DNA from: a virus
Virus record (IMG/VR): IMGVR_UViG_3300044960_000664
Coordinates: 1 to 25,201 of that record
DNA length: 25,201 nt
Strand: one strand, 5' to 3'
The notes beneath the pieces were generated by a model. That model did no database searches, had not been told where the DNA came from, and saw only the letters and a list, made by a program, of their open reading frames with translations. Below, piece by piece: positions 1-6,156 of this stretch. Numbering within the stretch: the stretch's first letter is position 1; the number at the start of each line of letters is the position of its first letter. The position numbers and the translations under genes are program-made.

Positions 1-137
1 CGGCGGGTCTTGTCGATGTCCCACTGGCCGTCCGGCTCGCGCACGATGCGCCCGGCACTTTCGGCCTTGCGCAGCGCGGTCTCGGTGATGCCGATGCGGC
101 GCGCCGCCTCACGCGTCGAGGGGGTCAGCTCGGGCAT
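1..137 (-). CDS. Partial HTH protein, probable phage small terminase subunit
   Basis: An open frame starts at an ATG (135-137) and runs off the left edge, giving about 45 residues. It opens MPELTPSTREAARRIG and continues ITETALRKAESAGRI, which reads as a short helix-turn-helix followed by a wing (REPDGQWDIDKTR). This arrangement matches the N-terminal DNA-binding part of Nu1-like small terminase subunits, which recognise the packaging site and load the large terminase. Related phage proteins are sometimes only labelled as elements of external origin. The position at the downstream end of a leftward early phage operon fits a start of the packaging genes. Another HTH regulator is possible because the oligomerisation and terminase-contact parts lie outside the window. 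Confidence 0.6.
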   Translation of the reverse strand, partial: MPELTPSTREAARRIGITETALRKAESAGRIVREPDGQWDIDKTR

Positions 138-160
138 GGCGGCGACTCGGGCTCCGGGCG

Positions 161-183
161 CCCATCGCGGCCTGCCGCGATCC
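161..183. repeat. GC-rich hairpin, copy 1 of a repeated stem
   Basis: The arms ATCGCGGC (164-171) and GCCGCGAT (174-181) form an 8-bp stem with a 2-base loop, about 26 bases upstream of the ATG at 137. The same arms occur at 5761-5778, again just upstream of a leftward gene. It could be a terminator or a protein-binding palindrome; no T-run follows on the minus strand. Confidence 0.55.
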
Positions 184-298
184 TCCGCCGCGCGCGGTGA
201 TGGACGAGGATGCTGCTGGCGAGGGTGGAGAGGCGGATGGGACGATGCGCCGATCACACCGCCACCCGCGATCGGCAAGCGGCGGTGCGGTCAGGCGA

Positions 299-520
299 TC
301 AGGACGGGCGACGGTCGAGATGCTGATGGATCACGCGCTGGATGACGTCCTCGTCGGTCTCGCCGGGCAGGCGCATCGCATCGATGCGCTCCCAGGTGTC
401 CTGTTCGATCGGCACCAGCCAGGTGCCGTCGGCCTGGCGCTTCCCGGTCGGGCGGAACGTGCCGATCGCCAGGCTGGCGAGTGCGGTATAGGTCGCGTCG
501 GTCATGCGGATCAGCGGCAT
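299..520 (-). CDS. Hypothetical 73-aa protein
   Basis: The protein starts MPLIRMTDATYTALASLA and ends IHQHLDRRPS. The ATG at 520 is preferred over longer reading because GGAGG lies 7 bases upstream and the extra residues are unlike protein. The sequence is a compact mix: a start that resembles a ribbon-helix-helix opening (IRMTDATYTALASLA), a beta-like stretch (GTWLVPIEQDTWERI) and a C-terminal helix (ETDEDVIQRVIHQHL). This could be a small DNA-binding or regulatory protein, but no known family is recognised with certainty. It sits alone behind promoter-like element A (565-594) and ahead of the probable terminase gene. Confidence 0.7.
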   Translation of the reverse strand: MPLIRMTDATYTALASLAIGTFRPTGKRQADGTWLVPIEQDTWERIDAMRLPGETDEDVIQRVIHQHLDRRPS

Positions 521-564
521 ACGGGCCTCCATCACGGCGAGGGCCATTCCCCGCCGTGACGGAC

Positions 565-594
565 CCTTCGCGCTGGGGCGGCGCGCAGCCAAGT
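565..594 (-). promoter_or_regulatory. Promoter-like element, copy A
   Basis: On the minus strand TTGGCT (589-594) is followed after 18 bases by AAGGGT (565-570), 44 bases before the ATG at 520. The same layout with TTGGCT-N18-AATGGT occurs at 2123-2152 and 2926-2955. The flanking bases are also shared, most closely with copy B. A sigma-70-like promoter or an operator shared by three transcription units is the likely meaning. Confidence 0.5.
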
Positions 595-678
595 TGAGTG
601 CGCGATCATAACATTGCGTTCTCGCCGAACGCAGCACCGCCGCCCGCGCTGTGCGAGCGGCGGTGTGGGAGCGGAGGA

Positions 679-882
679 TCAGGCCTCGGGCGGCGTGAAG
701 GTGAACTCCGCCTGGCCGACGCGGTTGCCGTCGCTGTCGTGCAGCGGGCGCGGCCAGGCGCCGGCGAAGCCGAGCCGGTCGAGATCCGCAGCGAGGGCGC
801 GCAGGATGCGCGCGATCTCCGCGGTCGGGCAGTTCTGGAAAGCCGGCCCCGAGGTGCGGATGCGCACGACGAACGCGCTCAT
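679..882 (-). CDS. Hypothetical 67-aa protein
   Basis: The protein opens MSAFVVRIRTSGPAFQNC and ends QAEFTFTPPEA. The start at 882 lies 11 bases after the stop of the DUF3489 gene, so the two are probably cotranscribed. The predicted layout is a beta strand, a helix (AEIARILRALAADLDRLG) and two further strands. Small phage proteins with this strand-helix-strand layout are common among early genes of alphaproteobacterial prophages. I can assign no function. No membrane segment, signal peptide or metal motif is present. Confidence 0.7.
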   Translation of the reverse strand: MSAFVVRIRTSGPAFQNCPTAEIARILRALAADLDRLGFAGAWPRPLHDSDGNRVGQAEFTFTPPEA

Positions 883-893
883 TGTCCGCGACC

Positions 894-1733
894 TCAACCG
901 GCGACCCGATACACGGAGTACGACCCCTTCGCGCCCTCCTTGTTGGGTCCGACCTGGCGCACCCGCTCGACCACCTCGACGGTGATGCCCTTGCGCTTCA
1001 GCCCGGCGAGGAAGCCGCGCACGGTGTGCGACTGCCATCCGGTGGCGTCGATGATCTGGGCGATCGTCGCGCCCTCGGCACGGCGCAGCAGGGCGAGCAC
1101 CGCCTCCTGCTTCGTGCCCGCGCGCGGCGCGCGCGGTGCGCCGGGCTCGCGACGGGTGCGCGCGGCGCCGGCGAGGGCGACACGCAGCGCCTCCATCGGC
1201 CCTTCCAGGGCGGCGACGATATCCGTCTCGCGGTTCCCCTCGTCGTTCCACGCGTCCAGCACCGCCTGGGCGGCGGCACGCAGGGTGCCCCGCGTTGGCG
1301 CCGTCGTGGCCGCACGGTGCGCCGTCGCGTCCCCCGCGGGGTTGGTCGCGCCGGCGGCGTCTTCCGCGCCCGTCGGCGCCGTGTGGGCGTCGTCCGGCGG
1401 GTTGTTGTCCGGGCCCTCGATCAGGAAGGGATCGACGCCCACGCGCACGTCCTTCGGCACATCCTCGCCGTAGGGTGATTCGTCATCGACGCCGATCGCG
1501 GCGAGCCCGGACGGCGTGATCGCATACTCGGTCAGCCCGAGTTCCGTCTTCACCTGCAGCACCTCGGGGTCCGGCGAGACGCCGGTCAGTTCGGCGAGCA
1601 GGCCGCGCTTCACCAGCGCGGCGCACACCTTCTGCAGCGATGCGCCGGGCAGGCGCTTGTGCTTCGTCACCAGCTTGTCCTCGCGCGCCGCCGCGGCGTT
1701 CAGGACCAGCAGGTGGGTGTCGGAGAGGGTCAT
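894..1733 (-). CDS. DUF3489 domain protein
   Basis: The 279-aa protein has two parts. The N-terminal third (MTLSDTHLLVLNAAAARED...) looks like a winged-helix fold with a leucine-rich recognition region. A low-complexity acidic and alanine-rich linker follows. The last 75 residues carry the DUF3489 pattern: TKQEAVLALLRRAEGATI, then DATGWQSHTVRGFLAGLKRK, then GSYSVYRVAG. DUF3489 resembles a winged helix and is frequent in alphaproteobacterial prophages and integrative elements, so DNA binding is likely, though its target is unknown. The ATG at 1733 has AGGAG about 10 bases upstream, which rules out the longer frame. That Shine-Dalgarno lies in the arm of a strong nested hairpin (1738-1791). Confidence 0.85.
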   Translation of the reverse strand: MTLSDTHLLVLNAAAAREDKLVTKHKRLPGASLQKVCAALVKRGLLAELTGVSPDPEVLQVKTELGLTEYAITPSGLAAIGVDDESPYGEDVPKDVRVGVDPFLIEGPDNNPPDDAHTAPTGAEDAAGATNPAGDATAHRAATTAPTRGTLRAAAQAVLDAWNDEGNRETDIVAALEGPMEALRVALAGAARTRREPGAPRAPRAGTKQEAVLALLRRAEGATIAQIIDATGWQSHTVRGFLAGLKRKGITVEVVERVRQVGPNKEGAKGSYSVYRVAG

Positions 1734-1737
1734 CGTT

Positions 1738-1791
1738 CGGGGCTCCTGTTCGGGGAGCGGCCCCATGCCGCCCCTACTGCCCCGAGCCCCG
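1738..1791 (-). promoter_or_regulatory. Nested hairpin in the DUF3489 gene leader
   Basis: The outer arms CGGGGCTC (1738-1745) and GAGCCCCG (1784-1791) pair perfectly. Inside them GGGG pairs with CCCC, and GCGGC (1757-1761) pairs with GCCGC (1767-1771). The outer arm contains or abuts the AGGAG ribosome binding site of the gene at 1733. The structure could end transcription of the upstream gene or mask the ribosome binding site. Confidence 0.45.
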
Positions 1792-1833
1792 GCGGGCGGC
1801 ACCCGCGCAGGGCGGTGGTCGAGGAGGCGTGCG

Positions 1834-2079
1834 CTACTCGGCGTACTCGCCGCGGCGGTGGTAGGCGTCGGTGATGTCGCGCAGGCGGGCGTTCCAGTCC
1901 TTCAGCATCTCGGCGTGCTCCCAGAGCACCGCCTCGGGATCCGCGCCGAAGTGATCCGCGCCCATCGCCTGCAACTCGGCGACCAGGGCGTCGAACTCGG
2001 TCTTCGCCGCCATGAAGGCCTCGAGGCTCCGTTGCTGGTTGGCGGCTTCGCGGGCTTCCTGCTTCTCGGTCCGGGTCAT
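1834..2079 (-). CDS. Hypothetical 81-aa helical protein
   Basis: The protein opens MTRTEKQEAREAANQQRSLE and is strongly helical and charged, with heptad-like spacing through AFMAAKTEFDALVAELQAMG. A short loop follows, then a second helix (VLWEHAEMLKDWNARLRDIT). The start at 2079 has GGAGA 6 bases upstream. A longer frame to 2163 lacks a ribosome binding site and its extra residues look non-coding. It is the first gene after promoter-like copy B and is followed by the DUF3489 gene across the hairpin. A coiled-coil role such as protein binding is possible, but I do not recognise the family. Confidence 0.7.
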   Translation of the reverse strand: MTRTEKQEAREAANQQRSLEAFMAAKTEFDALVAELQAMGADHFGADPEAVLWEHAEMLKDWNARLRDITDAYHRRGEYAE

Positions 2080-2122
2080 CGTCGTCTCCGTCTGGCGGGG
2101 GCCATTCCCCTGCGCGTGACGG

Positions 2123-2152
2123 ACCATTCGCGCTGGCGCGCACACGAGCCAA
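2123..2152 (-). promoter_or_regulatory. Promoter-like element, copy B
   Basis: On the minus strand TTGGCT (2147-2152) and AATGGT (2123-2128) are separated by 18 bases, 43 bases before the ATG at 2079. Around 35 flanking bases are nearly identical to copy A, including a GGGGAATGGCCC block between the -10-like box and the gene. Confidence 0.5.
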
Positions 2153-2182
2153 GCGGAAGGCACGATCCGATGATTGCGATGA

Positions 2183-2365
2183 TCAGGCGGCGTTGATCAC
2201 ATCATGATCGGCGCCGCGCATGGCCGCGACGTCGGCGAAGGCCCGGTCGCTGTCCTCGTAGCGGCTGGGGATACCCGCGGCGGGGCCGTGGTCGACCTCC
2301 TGGTCGATCCCCCACACCCAGCCGTCCCGGACCGGCTGCAACTCGATCGTGTAGGTCGCGATCAT
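2183..2365 (-). CDS. Hypothetical 60-aa protein sharing a C-terminal peptide with the methyltransferase
   Basis: The protein opens MIATYTIELQPVRDGWVWG, reads as a three-strand sheet, and ends with a helix. Its last 20 or so residues (DRAFADVAAMRGADHDVI) closely match the tail of the ParB-methyltransferase fusion encoded at 2980-4263, and the DNA matches at 48 of 54 positions. The ATG at 2365 has a G-rich ribosome binding site (GAGGGGGA). It begins 14 bases before the end of the 59-aa gene is passed, so the two are closely packed. The N-terminal part resembles small HicB-like or antitoxin-like folds only weakly; no function is claimed. Confidence 0.7.
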   Translation of the reverse strand: MIATYTIELQPVRDGWVWGIDQEVDHGPAAGIPSRYEDSDRAFADVAAMRGADHDVINAA

Positions 2366-2379
2366 CGTCGTCGTCCCCC

Positions 2380-2559
2380 TCAGTCGGCGAACTCGCGGAC
2401 CAGGCGCCAGTCCTCCGGCGGCGCCTGCCGCCCGAGCCGCCACGCGGCCAGGCACCGGTAGCCGGCGTCCATCACCGCCCGGTCGCCGGCATCGCGCGCC
2501 CGCGCGATCACCTCGCGCGTGAGCCCCGCGCGGAGCGTCTGGTGGTGGATCGCGATCAT
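2380..2559 (-). CDS. Hypothetical 59-aa protein
   Basis: This short frame runs from an ATG at 2557-2559 to a TGA at 2380-2382. It opens MIAIHHQTLRAGLTREV, continues with a helix (IARARDAGDRAVMDAGYRCL) and ends DWRLVREFAD. A strong GGAGGGG ribosome binding site sits 5-7 bases before the ATG. The gene starts 14 bases after the end of the 108-aa gene, and the next gene follows 14 bases after its own stop, so it is part of the same tight operon. The sequence is mostly helical and basic at the N-terminus. I recognise no family. Its size places it below common length cut-offs. Confidence 0.7.
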   Translation of the reverse strand: MIAIHHQTLRAGLTREVIARARDAGDRAVMDAGYRCLAAWRLGRQAPPEDWRLVREFAD

Positions 2560-2572
2560 CGCCCCCCTCCGC

Positions 2573-2899
2573 TCAGCGCTGCGCCGGCGCCTCGGCCAGC
2601 CTGAGGCGCACCGCCATCGGGCAGCGCTGCGCCTGCGCCTCGGCCAGGCTGAGGTGCACCGTCACCGGGCGATGCTGCGCCCGCCGCGTGATCTGGCGCG
2701 CAGGGCGGGCGTGGTAGATCACGGTGTCGCCCTCGATGCCGGCGATCCGGCAGATCCGCCCGCGCGCCTTGATCTGCGTCGGGATCTCGAGCGTCGCGCA
2801 GAGCCGCCCGAGGGTCACGAAATCGATCTTGCCGTCCGCGGTGCGCGGCGTCGTGGGCGTGCTGGTCGTGGTCTGCGGGCTCGTGTCGGTGTCGGTCAT
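2573..2899 (-). CDS. Hypothetical 108-aa protein with a duplicated C-terminal segment
   Basis: The protein opens MTDTDTSPQTTTSTPTTPRT, a threonine- and proline-rich leader. A core of about 55 residues (KIDFVTLGRLCATLEI, GRICRIAGIEGDTVIYHARP) suggests a small beta-barrel-like fold. The last third contains two copies of a 16-residue unit with the pattern LxLAEAxAQRCPM, encoded by a 48-bp tandem duplication (2574-2621 and 2622-2669). The start has GGAGG 7 bases upstream. Promoter-like copy C lies 26 bases ahead. No function can be assigned; nucleic-acid binding is a guess from composition only. Confidence 0.7.
   Translation of the reverse strand: MTDTDTSPQTTTSTPTTPRTADGKIDFVTLGRLCATLEIPTQIKARGRICRIAGIEGDTVIYHARPARQITRRAQHRPVTVHLSLAEAQAQRCPMAVRLRLAEAPAQR
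2574..2669 (-). repeat. In-frame 48-bp tandem duplication
   Basis: Copies at 2574-2621 and 2622-2669 match at about 43 of 48 positions. The unit length is a multiple of three, so the reading frame of the 108-aa gene is kept and 16 residues are repeated at its C-terminus. Confidence 0.75.
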
Positions 2900-2925
2900 G
2901 GCACCCTCCGTGCGGTTGGTGCGCG

Positions 2926-2955
2926 ACCATTCGCGCTGGGCCGCGCCCGAGCCAA
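2926..2955 (-). promoter_or_regulatory. Promoter-like element, copy C
   Basis: On the minus strand TTGGCT (2950-2955) and AATGGT (2926-2931) are 18 bases apart, 26 bases before the ATG at 2899. The spacer shares the CCAGCGCG block with copies A and B. The element follows directly on the tail of the methyltransferase gene, as copy B follows the gene with the matching tail. Confidence 0.5.
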
Positions 2956-2979
2956 GCGCGCCACGCGCTCATGCCATTG

Positions 2980-4263
2980 CTATGTTCGCAGGGTTTCGAT
3001 CACATCATGATCGGCGCCGCGCACGGCTGCGATGGCCGCGAAGGTCCGGTCCTCGTCCGCCAGCACGGCAGCCTCGCCCGTGGCCTCCTGCCAGCGCTGC
3101 ACCGCGACGTCGCAGTAGCCGGGATCGATGTCCATCGCGAAGCAGGTTCGCCCGATCGTCTCGGCGGCGATGATGGTGCTGCCGCTGCCACAGAACGGCT
3201 CGTACACCGCGTCCCCAGGCCGGCTGTTGTTCAGCATCGGCCGGCGCATGCACTCGACCGGCTTCTGCGTGCCGTGCACGGTGGCGAGATCCTCGGCGCC
3301 ATTGCCGATCGACCACAGCGTGGTCTGGTCGCGCGCGCCCTGCCAGTGCCCGGTCGCGCCCTTGCGCACCGCGTAGAGGCAAGGCTCATGCTGCCAGTGG
3401 TAGTCGCCGCGACCCAGCACCAGCCGCGGCTTGGCCCAGACGATCTGGCTGCGCACCGCGAAGCCGGCCGCCTCGAGGCTCTCGATGACGGTGCGCGCGT
3501 GCACCCCCGCGTGCCACACATACGCGACGTCACCGGGGAACAGCGCCCAGGCCTCGCGCCAGTCGGCCCGGTGGTCGTTGGCGACACGGCCGGTGCGCAG
3601 CGTCGCCGAGACGCCCGCCTCGTTGCGCCAGGACGGGTTGTAGTCCACCCCGTAGGGCGGGTCCGTGACCATCAGATGCGGCTGCACGCCAGCCAGCAGG
3701 CGGTCGACGTCGGCGGGATTGGTGGCGTCGCCGCAGAGCAGGCGATGCCGCCCGAGCAACCAGAGATCGCCGGGCCGTGTCACCGGAGTGGCCGGCGGCT
3801 CCGGCGCTGGCGCATCGAGATCGTCCTGCGCGAAGTCGCCCGCAGCCTCCGCCGCGGCGAGCAGGCGGTCGAGCTCCATGCCGGAGAAGCCGAGCACGTC
3901 GAGATCGACCACCGCCTCGTCGCGGATGCGCGCGATCTCGGCGGCGAGCAGGCTCTCGTCCCAGCCGGAGTTGAGCGCGATCTGGTTGTCGGCGAGGCGG
4001 AGTGCGCGCGCCTGTGCGGGCGAGAGATGCCCCAGCCGCAGCGCCGGCACGGTGGTGAGGCCAAGCTGCTGCGCCGCCATCACCCGGCCATGGCCGGCGA
4101 TCAGCACGCCCTCGGCATCGACCAGCACCGGATTGACGAAGCCGAACTCGGCGATCGAGGCCGCGATCTGCGCCACCTGCTGGGCCGAATGCGTGCGCGC
4201 GTTCTCCGCGTAGGGCAGCACCCGGTCGAGCGGGATCGTCTCGATCCGCAGATCAGGCCGCAT
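2980..4263 (-). CDS. ParB-like nuclease domain / DNA methyltransferase fusion (DPPY type)
   Basis: The 427-aa protein joins a ParB N-terminal domain (residues 5-90, with NARTHS at 21-26 and GHGR at 57-60) to a beta-class DNA methyltransferase. The methyltransferase has the catalytic DPPY at 201-204 and the AdoMet-binding FCGSG at 357-361, in the catalytic-first order of the beta class. DPPY is typical of N6-adenine methylation, so adenine is the likely target base; the recognition sequence cannot be read. A VTRPGDLWLLG linker joins the domains. The start at 4263 overlaps the end of the upstream paralogue by 11 bases and has GAGG upstream. No matching restriction gene is seen, so it is probably a solitary phage methyltransferase protecting the DNA or tuning expression. 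The last 20 residues match those of the 60-aa protein at 2183-2365. Confidence 0.92.
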   Translation of the reverse strand: MRPDLRIETIPLDRVLPYAENARTHSAQQVAQIAASIAEFGFVNPVLVDAEGVLIAGHGRVMAAQQLGLTTVPALRLGHLSPAQARALRLADNQIALNSGWDESLLAAEIARIRDEAVVDLDVLGFSGMELDRLLAAAEAAGDFAQDDLDAPAPEPPATPVTRPGDLWLLGRHRLLCGDATNPADVDRLLAGVQPHLMVTDPPYGVDYNPSWRNEAGVSATLRTGRVANDHRADWREAWALFPGDVAYVWHAGVHARTVIESLEAAGFAVRSQIVWAKPRLVLGRGDYHWQHEPCLYAVRKGATGHWQGARDQTTLWSIGNGAEDLATVHGTQKPVECMRRPMLNNSRPGDAVYEPFCGSGSTIIAAETIGRTCFAMDIDPGYCDVAVQRWQEATGEAAVLADEDRTFAAIAAVRGADHDVIETLRT

Positions 4264-5710
4264 CGGCCAGAGCCTCGGCGCGCTCCGCCGCCACCGCGTC
4301 GTAGCCGCGGCCATCGCCGGCGAGCATGACCGGCAGGTCGGGATGCAGCATGCGCCAGCGCGCGATCGCGAGATCGACGTACTGCGGCGCGAGCTCGATC
4401 GCCCGCACGCGGCGCCCTGTCCGCTGCCCCGCGAGGAGCGTCGTGCCCGAGCCGGAGAACGGCTCGAACACCACGTCGCCCTCATCGGTGTACGCACGCA
4501 TCAGGAACTCCGGCAGCGCCACCGGGAACACTGCCGGGTGCTCGGTCTCGATCCCGCGTGCCTTGTGCCGGGTGATGCGCAGCACGCTGTCGGGGATGCG
4601 CATCTCCTGCACCGGCAGGCCGGCATGCGTGTAGGGCTTCACTGTGCCATCGGCATCGCGCAGGCCGCTGCCCTTGTTCGGCGTGCCGGCCCACTTGCAG
4701 GGCACGATCTTGTTCGCCTGCCGCGCCGTGCGGTTGAGGTGGAACACCAGCTCGAAGGCCGGTGCGAGCCGGCCGTTCCAGTCGCCCGGCAGGCCCGGCC
4801 CCTGGTCCCACGCATAAAGCGCGAAACGGCGCCAGCCCTGCGCGCGCATCCACTCGAGCCACCCGCGCCAGTACGGCACCCACTCGCCGTCGCGGTGGAT
4901 CAGGCCCAGGTTCACCATCACCTGGGCGTCCTCGGCCATGGCGGTTGGCAGGTGGCGGAACACGCCCTGCATGAGCGCGTCCCAGTCCGAGACGCCCCCG
5001 GTGGTGTAGTCGCGCTGGCTGCCATAGGGCGGCGAGGTGAACAGCAGCGCGGCACGCTCGTCGGCCATCACGCGCGCCACGTTCGCAGCGTCCGTGCTGT
5101 CGCCGCACAGCAGCCGGTGCTCGCCGAGCAGCCAGAGATCGCCCGGCCGCGTCACGGCCTGCCGCGGCGCCTCCGGCTCGGCGTCCGCCGGGTCAGGCTC
5201 GGTGTCGTCCGCGGCATGCGCGGCGCTGGCCGTGTTCCCGGACGCGCCGTCGGGCTGCTCCTCCGCCGGCGCGGCTTCCACCGCCGCGTCCGCCGCCGCG
5301 AGGATGTCGTCGAGCTCCGCGGCCGAGAAGCCGAGCGCCGCAGCGTCGATCTCCGCCGCCTGCACCGCGGCCAGCGCATCGCGCAGCAGCGCCTGGTCCC
5401 AGGTCGCGTTCTCGGCGATGCGGTTGTCGGCGAGCCGCAGCGCCTCCTTCTGCGCCGCCGAGAGATGCTTGAGCACGATCACCGGCACCCGCTCGATGCC
5501 GAGTGCGACCGCCGCCTCGAGGCGGCCGTGCCCCGCGATCAGCACGCCCTGCTCGTCGACCAGCAGCGGGTTGGTGAAGCCGAAGGCCAGCATGCTGGCC
5601 TTGATCTGCTCGATCTGCGCCGCGCTGTGCACCCGTGCATTGCCGGGATGCGCACGCAGCTCCGCCACCGGGCGCAGCACGATCTTCGCTGCCATCCAGG
5701 GGAGCTGCAT
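4253..5710 (-). CDS. ParB-like nuclease domain / DNA methyltransferase fusion (SPPY type)
   Basis: The 485-aa protein has the same plan as its downstream neighbour: a ParB N-terminal domain with NARVHS and GHGR (60-63), an alanine- and acid-rich linker (about 140-185), the shared VTRPGDLWLLG block, then a beta-class methyltransferase. The catalytic motif is SPPY (226-229) and the AdoMet motif is FSGSG (418-422). SPPY is more typical of N4-cytosine enzymes, so this protein may modify a different base. The start is uncertain. I chose the ATG at 5710, which has GGATGG upstream; 5695 and 5719 are alternatives. The gene lies just downstream of the iteron-like and palindromic region at 5735-5876 and is translationally coupled to the next gene. 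Confidence 0.9.
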   Translation of the reverse strand: MQLPWMAAKIVLRPVAELRAHPGNARVHSAAQIEQIKASMLAFGFTNPLLVDEQGVLIAGHGRLEAAVALGIERVPVIVLKHLSAAQKEALRLADNRIAENATWDQALLRDALAAVQAAEIDAAALGFSAAELDDILAAADAAVEAAPAEEQPDGASGNTASAAHAADDTEPDPADAEPEAPRQAVTRPGDLWLLGEHRLLCGDSTDAANVARVMADERAALLFTSPPYGSQRDYTTGGVSDWDALMQGVFRHLPTAMAEDAQVMVNLGLIHRDGEWVPYWRGWLEWMRAQGWRRFALYAWDQGPGLPGDWNGRLAPAFELVFHLNRTARQANKIVPCKWAGTPNKGSGLRDADGTVKPYTHAGLPVQEMRIPDSVLRITRHKARGIETEHPAVFPVALPEFLMRAYTDEGDVVFEPFSGSGTTLLAGQRTGRRVRAIELAPQYVDLAIARWRMLHPDLPVMLAGDGRGYDAVAAERAEALADAA

Positions 5711-5734
5711 CGGCACCATCCAGGCTGTAGGGAG

Positions 5735-5876
5735 TGCGAACCAGGTGCGAAACGGGTCCCATCGCGGCAAGCCGCGATGGGGTCCCGCCATGGCGGCCGC
5801 GGGTGCGAACCATGCGGCCTATGGTTCGCAGCCAACCGATTGAGATCACGCGGGAAAAGTGCGAACTGCGAACCAT
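5735..5876. repeat. Iteron-like cluster of TGCGAA(C) repeats
   Basis: TGCGAA occurs at 5735, 5745, 5804, 5860 and 5867 in direct orientation and at 5825-5830 inverted. Copies at 5804-5813 and 5821-5830 form a perfect 10-bp inverted repeat of TGCGAACCAT with a 7-base loop, and the full TGCGAACCAT recurs at 5867-5876. Such clustering in a non-coding gap suggests binding sites for a replication initiator or a regulator of the methyltransferase operon. Confidence 0.55.
5758..5781. repeat. Near-perfect palindrome, copy 2 of the repeated stem
   Basis: Arms of 11 bases (5758-5768 and 5771-5781) pair perfectly around a 2-base loop. The inner arms ATCGCGGC and GCCGCGAT are identical to those at 164-181. 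It lies 48 bases upstream of the ATG at 5710, between two TGCGAA repeats. Confidence 0.6.
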
Positions 5877-6156
5877 ATTTTCAGCCTGGCGCTAGGCCGG
5901 TCCGGGGCGCCCGCCCCCGGCATAAGGAACGGCGCCAGAAGGAACCATGTTTTCTGCGGACTAGCGAGCCGTCCGTTGCGATATCGTCTCTCGCCGTTCG
6001 TTCCGTGCTCCGAAGTGTCCAAGGTTTCTGCGGCTTTCCGAGATCCGGTCGTTTCCGCTCCAACACGCGGGACTACGCTCACCCGAGTCCCGCACCCGAT
6101 CCGATGGCCCGCAGGCACAACATCACCGAGTAGCGACAGAGTACGAGATGTGAGTT
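5877..6156. other. Non-coding gap with lower GC
   Basis: This part of the gap between the genes ending at 6157 and starting at 5710 has no convincing gene on either strand. Open frames here lack ribosome binding sites and look compositionally random. GC content is visibly lower than in the flanking genes. Together with the repeats at 5735-5876 it makes a gap of about 450 bases, the largest in the replication block, and is the natural place for a promoter or origin. No clear -35/-10 pair was found. Confidence 0.5.

Noticed and set aside
2351-2365. Shared start sequence of the 60-aa gene and an internal stretch of the primase gene (10073-10087)
   Set aside because: Only about 14 bases match (encoding MIATY), which may be chance in GC-rich coding sequence.
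2971-6133. Long plus-strand open frames opposite the two methyltransferases
   Set aside because: Arginine-, histidine- and proline-rich translations without motifs, opposite well-supported genes.
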